Below, piece after piece: positions 1 to 5,154 of a stretch of 5,429 nt of DNA. The number at the start of each line of letters is the position of its first letter. Positions within the stretch are counted from its first letter, which is position 1. This DNA comes from MAG-121220-bin8 sp965655865 (GTDB taxonomy: Bacteria; Bacteroidota; Bacteroidia; Flavobacteriales; Flavobacteriaceae), in NCBI GenBank assembly GCA_965655865.1, contig CBFHJJ010000039.1, positions 1-5,429 of the forward strand, in the 5' to 3' direction. Under the pieces are notes generated by a model that did no database searches, had not been told where the DNA came from, and worked only from the letters and a program-made list of their open reading frames with translations. The position numbers were made by a program, and so were the translations under genes.

Positions 1-3
1 AAA

Positions 4-417
4 ATGAAACTTAAAATACTTAGAATTATGGCAATAATAACAGGATTAATTGGAACAACTTTATTTAATAGATTTATGGAGGGAGGAGCACTTTTTATGT
101 CTCTTGTTCTTATTTGTTTAATAATATCATTTTACTTCACAGTAAAATCTGTTTTTAATATTAAAACAAATATTGAAATTTCTAGAAAAATGCTTAAGCA
201 CATAAAGGATAGTGGCTCACTTGGATTAGCTTTAGGCGTTATGGGTTCGTTTATAGGACTTATAACTGCTTTTGATGCTCTTGAAGCAACTGGAGAAGCG
301 AATCCTTCTGTAATAGCTGGGGGCTTAAAAGTTGCCTTGCTATCAACTCTATTTGGACTATTTACTTATTCAATTTCTAAATTTTCAGTACTAATACTTC
401 GAATTATTCAAAAATAA
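4..417 (+). CDS. Short MotA/TolQ/ExbB-like proton-channel family membrane protein
   Basis: This 137-residue protein has four likely membrane segments (about 8-21, 29-51, 72-93 and 110-134). The last two form the MotA/TolQ/ExbB core: a Gly-rich stretch LGVMGSFIGLITAF at 77-90, then IAGGLKVALLSTLFGL at 104-119, which resembles the 'Gly-x-x-x-Ala-Leu-x-x-Thr-x-x-Gly-Leu' signature of that family. In the family these helices line an ion channel that couples proton or sodium flow to a partner (ExbD, TolR or MotB). It is much shorter than ExbB, TolQ or MotA and lacks their large cytoplasmic loop. No ExbD/TolR/MotB-like partner is in the window, though one could lie upstream. The next gene starts 4 bp downstream, so co-transcription is likely. 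Only 3 bases precede the ATG, so a longer N-terminus cannot be excluded; Met9 is an alternative start. Family assignment is fairly sure; the energised process is unknown. Confidence 0.75.
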   Translation: MKLKILRIMAIITGLIGTTLFNRFMEGGALFMSLVLICLIISFYFTVKSVFNIKTNIEISRKMLKHIKDSGSLGLALGVMGSFIGLITAFDALEATGEANPSVIAGGLKVALLSTLFGLFTYSISKFSVLILRIIQK

Positions 418-421
418 AATT

Positions 422-901
422 ATGTTATTATCAAAAAAAGAAATATCAATTTTAATTGAGATTATATATTCAATTGTATTTGCATTAATATTCCTTCCAT
501 ATTTTTATGAAAATCAAGGAAAAAATCTAATATTAATGGATGGTTTAATTGAAAAAATAACACAAATTATAATATGTACTGTAATCTATTTTGCTATTGC
601 ATATTCTATATTAGAGGTTGCTTTTAAAAAAAAGGAAACTAGAGACGAGAGAGATGATATGATAAATTCAAAATCGTATAAATTAGGTTATTTACTCTAT
701 GAGTTCTCTTTATTCATTTTTATTGGATATGTATTTTCTAAATTTCAAAATAAAGAATTATTAAACTTAACTGGAAACCTGGAGTTATATAATAGCTTTA
801 AATTAACAGATGCCGGAATTATTTTTATTGTTCTTGTACTACTTGCATTTATATCGGTCATAAAATCATTATATCAATTTTACTTATATAGAACCGTTTA
901 A
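422..901 (+). CDS. Four-helix membrane protein with RDERD motif, paired with an XRE regulator
   Basis: This 159-residue protein has four hydrophobic segments (about 8-28, 46-66, 88-106 and 131-151). Between the second and third is a charged cytoplasmic loop, KKKETRDERDDMINSKS (69-85), with the motif Arg-Asp-Glu-Arg-Asp followed by Met-Ile. A 'D-E-R-D...I' loop between helix pairs is typical of small uncharacterised membrane proteins of the DUF2178 type, which commonly sit next to a tiny XRE-type repressor; that assignment is from memory and would need a profile search. The XRE gene starts 1 bp after this stop codon, so the two are almost certainly translated from one mRNA. The protein could be a membrane sensor or the target controlled by the regulator. 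There is an A8 run at 626-633 inside the gene, unremarkable in such an AT-rich genome. The molecular function is unknown. Confidence 0.75.
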   Translation: MLLSKKEISILIEIIYSIVFALIFLPYFYENQGKNLILMDGLIEKITQIIICTVIYFAIAYSILEVAFKKKETRDERDDMINSKSYKLGYLLYEFSLFIFIGYVFSKFQNKELLNLTGNLELYNSFKLTDAGIIFIVLVLLAFISVIKSLYQFYLYRTV

Positions 902-902
902 A

Positions 903-1106
903 ATGATATTAAAAAACAACTTGAAAGAGGTTAGGCAGAAAAAGGGTTTAACTCAAGAAGAACTAGGTGTAAATGTTGGAGTCAGTAGACAAACAATTAT
1001 TTCGATTGAAAGATACAGATATAAACCTACTCTAGAGCTGGCTATGAAATTAGCTGAAAATCTTAATATTAAAATTGAAAAATTATTCTATTTTGAGCAG
1101 GAATAG
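903..1106 (+). CDS. Small XRE-family helix-turn-helix transcriptional regulator
   Basis: This 67-residue protein is almost entirely one Cro/C1-type helix-turn-helix domain. LKEVRQKKGLTQEELG (7-22) carries helix 1 and the scaffold helix; SRQTIISIERYRYKPTLELA (28-47) carries the recognition helix and the usual 'Ser-Arg-Gln-Thr-Ile...Glu...P-x-Leu-x-x-Ala' pattern; LAENLNIKIEKLFYFE closes the fold. There is no ligand-binding or oligomerisation domain, as in the small regulators that accompany DUF2178-like membrane proteins. The start is 1 bp after the upstream stop, so expression is probably coupled to the membrane protein, and repression of its own operon is the natural inference. The operon promoter and operator would lie upstream, outside the window. 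The end of this gene overlaps the longest possible reading of the next one. Fold assignment is firm; target genes are not known. Confidence 0.92.
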   Translation: MILKNNLKEVRQKKGLTQEELGVNVGVSRQTIISIERYRYKPTLELAMKLAENLNIKIEKLFYFEQE

Positions 1107-1269
1107 TTCTAGAATTAAATATTGTGAAGTCTGTAAAAAAATTCATTCTACAATGTATAGAATTCAATTTCAACCAACTAAAGAATGGGTTTTTTCTTGT
1201 AAAAATTGTCTTAGTATTGTAAAAAAAGACAATAAGTTTTACAGATATGGAGGTACTTGGAAAAAATAG
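1075..1269 (+). CDS. Small Cys4 zinc-ribbon-like protein, start uncertain
   Basis: The frame encodes up to 64 residues from a TTG at 1075. It has two Cys-x2-Cys pairs (C17/C20 and C42/C45), a His-Ser-Thr-x-Tyr-Arg stretch after the first pair, Trp-Val-Phe-Ser-Cys before the second, and the ending DNKFYRYGGTWKK. This matches my recollection of a widespread uncharacterised small family with N-terminal 'CxxC', central 'W-x-F-x-C-x-x-C' and terminal 'YGGTWK'; the four cysteines should bind one zinc. The reading from 1075 overlaps the XRE gene by 32 bp, and the extra N-terminal residues look unlike the family. A start at TTG 1093 or the non-standard ATT 1114 (three codons before the first Cys) would fit better, but neither is an ATG. 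The only in-frame ATG (1153, residue 27) lies after the first Cys pair, so it would destroy the motif. It shares its strand with the XRE gene and precedes the ABC genes. The protein is probably real; its start is unsettled. Confidence 0.62.
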   Translation: MKNYSILSRNSSRIKYCEVCKKIHSTMYRIQFQPTKEWVFSCKNCLSIVKKDNKFYRYGGTWKK

Positions 1270-1271
1270 GA

Positions 1272-1328
1272 TTTGGTTTTTCTCAAATGTTTTAAATATC
1301 ATATATTTAAAACATGTTAAAAACCAAA
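1272..1328. promoter_or_regulatory. Nested inverted repeat spanning the ATPase start codon
   Basis: Two perfect pairs of arms are nested here. The inner arms, ATGTTTTAAATAT (1287-1299) and ATATTTAAAACAT (1303-1315), are 13 bp and separated by CAT. The outer arms, TTTGGTTTTT (1272-1281) and AAAAACCAAA (1319-1328), are 10 bp. Between them lie CTCAA on the left and GTT on the right. As RNA this would fold into one long stem with an asymmetric internal loop. The first two bases of the ATPase start codon (ATG, 1314-1316) close the inner stem and the third lies in the internal loop. There is no T-run after the structure, so it is not an ordinary terminator. It begins 3 bases after the zinc-ribbon stop codon. 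TATATTTA (1302-1309) matches 7 of 8 bases of the Bacteroidota -7 element TAnnTTTG, but no TTG lies at the right spacing. The repeat is seen directly; its role, as operator or translational switch, is inferred. Confidence 0.65.
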
Positions 1329-1937
1329 GAGGTTGAGTTTAATTATGATAATCAAATGTTTTTCAAGTTTCAGAACATTGATTTAAATAGTAATGAAAAC
1401 TTATTAATTATTGGTGACTCAGGTGTTGGAAAAACTACACTAATGCATCTTCTTGCAGGACTTTTAAAATCAAATTCCGGATCAATTAAATTGTTTGATA
1501 AAGAACTTAATCAGATGACTTCTTATCAACTTGATAGTTTTAGAAAAAATAATATCGGGATAGTATTTCAAAGACCACATTTTGTTAACTCTCTTACTGT
1601 AAAAGAAAATCTTCAACTTGCTCAATATATAGCTAATAAAAATGATAATACTAGAATTGAAAGTATACTTAAAAACTTAAATATTTTTGATAAGTCTAAT
1701 AAAAAAACAAATCAATTAAGTCAAGGTGAAAAACAAAGAGTTTCAATAGCTTTGGCAATTGTCAATTCTCCTAAGTTAATTTTAGCAGACGAACCTACTT
1801 CTAGTTTAGATGATAATAATTGTTCTAAGGTTATTAAACTTCTAAAAAAACAAGCCACAGATTTTGGAGCACAATTAATAGTTATAACTCATGATAGTAG
1901 ATTGAAAAAACATTTTAAAAAATCGATTGAACTGTGA
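1314..1937 (+). CDS. ABC transporter ATP-binding protein, LolD/MacB type (putative metal system)
   Basis: This 207-residue stand-alone ATPase has all the catalytic motifs: Walker A GDSGVGKTT (34-42), Q-loop Gln86 in IGIVFQRP, signature LSQGEKQR (135-142), Walker B LILADEPTSSLD (155-166) with catalytic Glu160, and the H-loop His193 in ITHDSR. The 'GIVFQ' Q-loop and 'ADEPTSSLD' segment are typical of the LolD/MacB/FtsE group, which works with FtsX-type permeases. It should hydrolyse ATP on the inner face of the membrane to drive the permease encoded next. The permease start overlaps this stop by 4 bp (GTGA), indicating translational coupling. The ATG at 1314 fits the family's usual start ('Met-Leu-Lys...' before the first strand) but lies inside a long inverted repeat, so translation may be controlled there. 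ATPase identity is certain; metal as substrate is inferred from the neighbours. Confidence 0.93.
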   Translation: MLKTKEVEFNYDNQMFFKFQNIDLNSNENLLIIGDSGVGKTTLMHLLAGLLKSNSGSIKLFDKELNQMTSYQLDSFRKNNIGIVFQRPHFVNSLTVKENLQLAQYIANKNDNTRIESILKNLNIFDKSNKKTNQLSQGEKQRVSIALAIVNSPKLILADEPTSSLDDNNCSKVIKLLKKQATDFGAQLIVITHDSRLKKHFKKSIEL

Positions 1938-3127
1938 ATATATTTAAATTAAGTATAAAAAATATTTTCAATAAACCACTAAGCTCATCTATAAGCTTAG
2001 CACTATTAGTTCTTGGTGTTGGAATAATTTCTCTTTTACTTCAGCTAAATACATTGATAAAAGATCAAATGGATAATAATTTGAGAGGAATTGATATGGT
2101 TGTCGGAGCAAAAGGAAGTCCTCTACAACTAATTCTGTCATCTGTTTACCATATTGACTCTCCAACTGGAAATATTTCTCTTGCTGAAGCTGAGACAATA
2201 AGTAATAACAGAATGGTAGGTTCAAGTATTAAAATTCTTTATGGAGACAATTATAAAGGTTTTAGAATTGTTGGTGCTGAAAAAAAATTTATTGAACTAT
2301 ACAAAGGCGTGATTAAACAAGGAAAAGATTGGGATAACCCGTATGAAGTTTTAGTCGGTTCTAAAGTATATGAAAAATTAAAAATCAATTTAGGTGATGA
2401 GCTAATTAGCTCTCATGGACTAAGAGAAACAGGTCAATCCCACGATGAAGGAACTTTTAAGGTTGTAGGATTATTAAAACCTTCAAATTCTGTAATTGAT
2501 CAATTGATTATTACATCTCCTCAAAGTGTTTGGGATATCCACGAAACTCATGATCACGATGAACATGAACATGAACATGATAATAGAGAAATAACTGCAA
2601 TGCTAATAAAATTCAAAAGCCCAATGAATATTATTCAATTTCCTAGGCAAATAAATGAAAATACTAATCTTCAAGCAGCAGTTCCATCTTATGAAATTTC
2701 AAGATTATTTAAACTTTTTGGATTTGGAATTGAAACTTTAAGTTATTTAGCGTATTTAATTATAATTGTTTCCGGGTTCAGTTTATTTATTAACTTATTT
2801 AATTCAATGCGTGAAAGAAAATATGAAATGGCACTTATTAGGACATTGGGAGCTTCAAGATTTCAATTATCAACAATGATTATTTTTGAAAGCCTAGTTC
2901 TAACAATTTCAGGATTTATATTAGGATTACTGTTTAGCAGATTTGGAGTGATGTTCGTATCTTCACTAATGGAAGAAAGTATAAATTACAACTTAAATTC
3001 ATTGAAAATTTTGAATGAAGAATATTGGCTTTTAGGATTATCTGTTCTCATTGGTGTTGTATCGTCTTTAATTCCAGCTATTCAAGTTTATAAAATGAAC
3101 ATTTCAAAAATATTAGCAGATGCATAA
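1934..3127 (+). CDS. FtsX-type ABC permease with His-rich extracytoplasmic loop
   Basis: This 397-residue permease has the MacB/LolC/FtsX layout: one N-terminal helix (about 19-39), a large extracytoplasmic domain (about 45-260), then three C-terminal helices (about 272-290, 315-336 and 364-383). The cytoplasmic segment NSMRERKYEMALIRTLGAS (290-308) is the family's coupling motif that contacts the ATPase. The extracytoplasmic domain has SSHGLRETGQSHDEG (159-173) and a histidine-rich stretch HETHDHDEHEHEHD (203-216) with His at 203, 206, 208, 211, 213 and 215, which should bind Zn, Ni or Cu ions. The GTG start at 1934 overlaps the ATPase stop, and the resulting N-terminus (MNIFKLSIKNIF) is typical of the family. 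The last 8 bp overlap the DUF3299-like gene. From memory, similar permeases with ATPase and DUF3299 partners occur in zinc-responsive operons (P. aeruginosa PA4064-PA4066). Direction of transport is not evident. Confidence 0.9.
   Translation: MNIFKLSIKNIFNKPLSSSISLALLVLGVGIISLLLQLNTLIKDQMDNNLRGIDMVVGAKGSPLQLILSSVYHIDSPTGNISLAEAETISNNRMVGSSIKILYGDNYKGFRIVGAEKKFIELYKGVIKQGKDWDNPYEVLVGSKVYEKLKINLGDELISSHGLRETGQSHDEGTFKVVGLLKPSNSVIDQLIITSPQSVWDIHETHDHDEHEHEHDNREITAMLIKFKSPMNIIQFPRQINENTNLQAAVPSYEISRLFKLFGFGIETLSYLAYLIIIVSGFSLFINLFNSMRERKYEMALIRTLGASRFQLSTMIIFESLVLTISGFILGLLFSRFGVMFVSSLMEESINYNLNSLKILNEEYWLLGLSVLIGVVSSLIPAIQVYKMNISKILADA
2561..2578 (+). repeat. (GAACAT)x3 hexamer repeat encoding Glu-His units
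   Basis: Three exact copies of GAACAT lie in frame and encode Glu-His-Glu-His-Glu-His (residues 210-215) in the permease's metal-binding loop. As the unit is 6 bp, gain or loss of copies would keep the reading frame and simply lengthen or shorten the His-rich loop. The repeat is seen directly; length variation between strains is inference. Confidence 0.7.
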
Positions 3128-3560
3128 ACTAACTTTCATAATTATTTTATTTATTTCAAGCAGTTTGTATTCTCAAGTAGAAATTGACTGGCTTAAACTA
3201 AGAGATGTTTATTATAAATCTGAATATGCTGAAGATGTTTATGGTTATGTTCAAATTCCATATTTTGGAGAAGCAGTTGAACCTTTAGACAATAAAGAGG
3301 TTGTAATTACTGGTTATATGCTTACTCTGTCACCTGACGAAGGTGTGTTTGTTCTTTCTGAAAACCCTTATGCTGATTGTTTTTTCTGTGGTTTTGGAGG
3401 GCCTGAATCAGCTATAGAATTGAGATTGAAACCAGGCTATGATGATTTCTTAATGGATGAACTTGTTATTGTTACAGGAACTCTAAGATTAAAAAGAGAA
3501 GATGTAAGTAGTGGCGTTTATATTATGGACAATGCTACTGTTGTCAAAAAAGAAGATTAA
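3120..3560 (+). CDS. Secreted DUF3299-like protein of the ABC metal module
   Basis: This 146-residue protein starts with a signal peptide: Lys3, hydrophobic core 4-16, and likely cleavage after Ser18 in LYSQ. The mature part has an Ile-Asp-Trp-Leu-x-Leu opening (22-27), a beta-rich middle with 'Leu-Asp-Asn-Lys-Glu-Val-Val-Ile-Thr-Gly-Tyr' (56-66), the motif CFFCGFGGPE (87-96) with Cys87 and Cys90, and a terminal strand set containing VIVTGTLRL. The order 'W-x-x-L ... L-x-x-K-x-V-x-I-x-G-Y ... C-x-F-C-G-x-x-x-P' matches my memory of the DUF3299 family, a small uncharacterised OB-like periplasmic fold. The start codon overlaps the permease stop by 8 bp, so it belongs to the same operon and probably works outside the inner membrane with the permease loop, perhaps passing or sensing the metal. 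No Cys follows the signal peptide, so it is not a lipoprotein. The family name is a recognition by motif, not a search result. Confidence 0.8.
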   Translation: MHKLTFIIILFISSSLYSQVEIDWLKLRDVYYKSEYAEDVYGYVQIPYFGEAVEPLDNKEVVITGYMLTLSPDEGVFVLSENPYADCFFCGFGGPESAIELRLKPGYDDFLMDELVIVTGTLRLKREDVSSGVYIMDNATVVKKED

Positions 3561-3589
3561 TAATCTATTATTAAAAATACCAATATTTA

Positions 3590-4054
3590 ATGAAAAAGTA
3601 TATTATAACCTTGACAGGCTTTCTAATAATTAACTTTGGTGGTTTAGCCATTGGTCAAGTATGGACAGGTGATGGTGTAACATCAGAATGGTATACATCA
3701 CTAAATCAAGCTCCTTGGACGCCACCAGGATGGGTATTTGGGCTAGCTTGGACATCAATTGCAATCACTTTTTCTTTATTAATGACTTCGTCATATTTAA
3801 ATAATAATGTAAAATCGTTAAAACTATTCATCCCCTCGCTTTTATTAAATATTGTATGGAATCCTGTGTTCTTTGGGTTACGCTGGGCTTGGACAGGTGT
3901 AGTTGTTTTGGTGTTATTATCTTACTATATATATAATATAATTGATTTAAATCGTAAAATATTTGGTTGGAAAATCGCATGGTTAGGGCTACCCTATTTT
4001 ATTTGGCTTATGATTGCAACTTCTCTAAACGTTTATATTTCGTTAATGAATTAA
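3590..4054 (+). CDS. tspO: TspO/MBR family tryptophan-rich membrane protein
   Basis: This 154-residue protein has the five-helix TspO layout (about 4-25, 47-67, 77-97, 101-118 and 129-151) at the family's usual length. Signature residues are present: WY at 34-35, the loop PWTPPGWVFGLAW (42-54), Asn87 and Trp90-Asn91 with Pro92 in helix 3, FFGLRWAW (94-101), and PYFIWLMIATSLN (135-147) in helix 5. TspO proteins are the bacterial counterparts of the mitochondrial translocator protein; they bind porphyrins and related tetrapyrroles and are linked to stress or light responses, without one agreed reaction. The gene sits 29 bp after the DUF3299-like gene with no clear promoter or terminator between, so read-through from the ABC operon is possible. 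No tetrapyrrole or photosensory gene is in the window, so the local role is open. Family assignment is firm. Confidence 0.95.
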   Translation: MKKYIITLTGFLIINFGGLAIGQVWTGDGVTSEWYTSLNQAPWTPPGWVFGLAWTSIAITFSLLMTSSYLNNNVKSLKLFIPSLLLNIVWNPVFFGLRWAWTGVVVLVLLSYYIYNIIDLNRKIFGWKIAWLGLPYFIWLMIATSLNVYISLMN

Positions 4055-4066
4055 ATATTACTTTTA

Positions 4067-4084
4067 TTAAATAAATTTATTTAA
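4067..4084. promoter_or_regulatory. 18-bp perfect palindrome upstream of the DUF2911 gene
   Basis: TTAAATAAATTTATTTAA reads the same on both strands and lies 11 bases before the ATG of the DUF2911 gene, in the 41-bp gap after tspO. Just before it, TACTTTTA (4059-4066) matches 7 of 8 bases of the Bacteroidota -7 element TAnnTTTG, without a TTG at the expected -33 distance. A palindrome right after a -7-like element would be well placed to act as an operator. It contains only A and T in a very AT-rich gap, so chance is a serious alternative. Confidence 0.3.
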
Positions 4085-4095
4085 AATAAATACAC

Positions 4096-4629
4096 ATGAA
4101 AAATTCAATTTTATCCATAGCTATTTTAATAATTACATTAATTAGCTCACCAGAATTAACAGCGCAAAAATTCAAAAGCTTAGATAAAAGCCCAATGGAT
4201 GCGACAGCTTTTCCAAGTAGCTATAAAATATCAGATAAAATAGTAAAGATAATATATAGTCGTCCACAATTAAATGGAAGAGATTTAATAAAATTAGCAC
4301 CACCTGAAAAAGTTTGGAGAACAGGAGCAAATGAAGCTGCTGAAATTACTTTTTATAAAGATGTTATTTTCGGAGGAAAAGCATTAAAAGCAGGTACTTA
4401 TTCTCTATTCACAATACCTTCTTTAGATGGAGATTGGACAGTGATTATCAATAGAGCAAGAAATATTTGGGGTTCATATTATTATAAGCAAGACCAAGAT
4501 GTTATAAGAGTTTCTGGAAAAACCTCTAAAGTAGAAGAAAATATTGAAGCTTTTTCTATGATGTTTGAAAAAGACATGACATTAAAAATGGGCTGGGGAA
4601 ACACTGTCATTTCAGTATCTATAAAATAA
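4096..4629 (+). CDS. Secreted DUF2911 family protein
   Basis: This 177-residue protein has a signal peptide (hydrophobic core about 5-17, likely cut after Ala23 in LTAQ) and a full-length single DUF2911 domain. Recognisable blocks are Ser-Pro at 32-33, IIYSRPQLNGRD (52-63), VWRTGANEAAEITFYKD (73-89), LKAGTYSLFTIPSLDGDWTV (97-116), WGSYYYKQDQDVIRV (124-138) and the closing strand containing GWGNTVISV. DUF2911 proteins are common in Bacteroidota, are exported, and have no established function; the domain is beta-rich. The rhodanese gene starts 3 bp after the stop codon, so both are probably on one mRNA. The conserved Trp-Arg-Thr-Gly-Ala-Asn-Glu block is intact, so the gene looks functional. Family assignment is firm. 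Confidence 0.93.
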   Translation: MKNSILSIAILIITLISSPELTAQKFKSLDKSPMDATAFPSSYKISDKIVKIIYSRPQLNGRDLIKLAPPEKVWRTGANEAAEITFYKDVIFGGKALKAGTYSLFTIPSLDGDWTVIINRARNIWGSYYYKQDQDVIRVSGKTSKVEENIEAFSMMFEKDMTLKMGWGNTVISVSIK

Positions 4630-4632
4630 ATT

Positions 4633-4968
4633 ATGGGAAATAAGTTCTTTTACATAATTGTTGTTATTGTACTAATTTATTTTTTTTACAATAAATATTC
4701 AAAGTCAAAAAAAACAATTAAAATGATAGAAAATGGAGCTATAGTAATTGACGTAAGAACATCTGAAGAATTTAACTTAGGACACTTTGATGGTTCAGTT
4801 AACATACCTTTAAACTTAATTGAAAATAATATTGAAAAAATTAAATCATTCAAAAAAGATATTATTGTAGTATGCGCAAGTGGTGTAAGAAGTGGAAAAG
4901 CTAATAGTATCCTAAAAAAAAATGGAATTAAGTCTGTTAACGGAGGTTCTTGGTCAAGTTTAAAATAG
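4633..4968 (+). CDS. Membrane-anchored single-domain rhodanese
   Basis: This 111-residue protein has one N-terminal helix (about 5-19) followed by a positively charged patch (NKYSKSKK) and a rhodanese domain. Visible motifs are IDVRTSEEF (39-47), GHFDGSVNIPL (50-60) and the active-site loop CASGVR (81-86), with Cys81 as the persulfide-forming nucleophile and Arg86 closing the Cys-x-x-Gly-x-Arg loop. The terminal GGSW (104-107) is also typical. Rhodaneses move sulfane sulfur between thiols, cyanide or carrier proteins. Positive charges after the helix suggest that the domain faces the cytoplasm. Its start is 3 bp after the DUF2911 stop, so the two are likely co-expressed. A T8 run (4680-4687) and an A9 run (4914-4922) could cause sequencing errors, but the frame is intact. 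Domain call is firm; sulfur acceptor is unknown. Confidence 0.93.
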   Translation: MGNKFFYIIVVIVLIYFFYNKYSKSKKTIKMIENGAIVIDVRTSEEFNLGHFDGSVNIPLNLIENNIEKIKSFKKDIIVVCASGVRSGKANSILKKNGIKSVNGGSWSSLK

Positions 4969-5031
4969 AATTACTAAAACCTTATTAATCCAAACCCTTT
5001 ATAGTAAATTAAAAGAAGAAGTTGGAATAAC

Positions 5032-5056
5032 AAAAAAACCCCCGATATCTCGAGGG
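5032..5056 (-). terminator. Intrinsic terminator of the tRNA-His gene
   Basis: Read on the - strand, CCCTCGA pairs with TCGGGGG (7 bp, one G-U pair) around a GATA loop, followed at once by seven T's (the A-run 5032-5038 on the + strand). It begins 11 bases past the tRNA 3' end. On the + strand the same hairpin is followed by the weaker tract CTTACTTTT, so it might also stop some transcription from the rhodanese gene. Confidence 0.88.
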
Positions 5057-5066
5057 CTTACTTTTG

Positions 5067-5141
5067 GGTGGAAGACCGGATTCGAACCGGCGACCTCCTG
5101 AACCACAATCAGGCGTTCTAACCAACTGAACTACAACCACC
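5067..5141 (-). tRNA. trnH: tRNA-His (anticodon GTG)
   Basis: Read on the - strand from 5141, the cloverleaf is clear. The D-arm is GTTC/GAAC with AGTTGGTTA; the anticodon stem is CCTGA/TCAGG around the loop TTGTGGT, with anticodon GTG at 5106-5104; the T-arm is GCCGG/CCGGT around TTCGAAT. The extra 5' G at 5141 opposite discriminator C at 5067 is the identity element of tRNA-His. CCA is not encoded; the bases after the discriminator are CAAAA, so CCA must be added enzymatically. In the acceptor stem, positions 5 and 6 (T at 5136 and 5135) face T at 5072 and 5073, giving two adjacent U-U mismatches between good G-C pairs. The gene has its own -7 element and terminator and is the only gene on this strand in the window. 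Confidence 0.96.
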
Positions 5142-5154
5142 ATTTAATCAGGCG

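Noticed and set aside
4..1269. Anti-phage defence island (Zorya-like) based on the MotA-like protein
   Set aside because: There is no MotB/OmpA-like partner, helicase or nuclease nearby in the window, and the protein is much shorter than ZorA.
1069..1302. Open frame of 77 codons on the - strand
   Set aside because: It lies opposite the zinc-ribbon-like gene and the inverted repeat, has no recognisable domain, and its composition is what a reverse shadow of AT-rich coding DNA gives.
1989..2225. Open frame of 78 codons on the - strand
   Set aside because: It lies wholly within the well-supported permease gene, has no family resemblance and no signal of its own.
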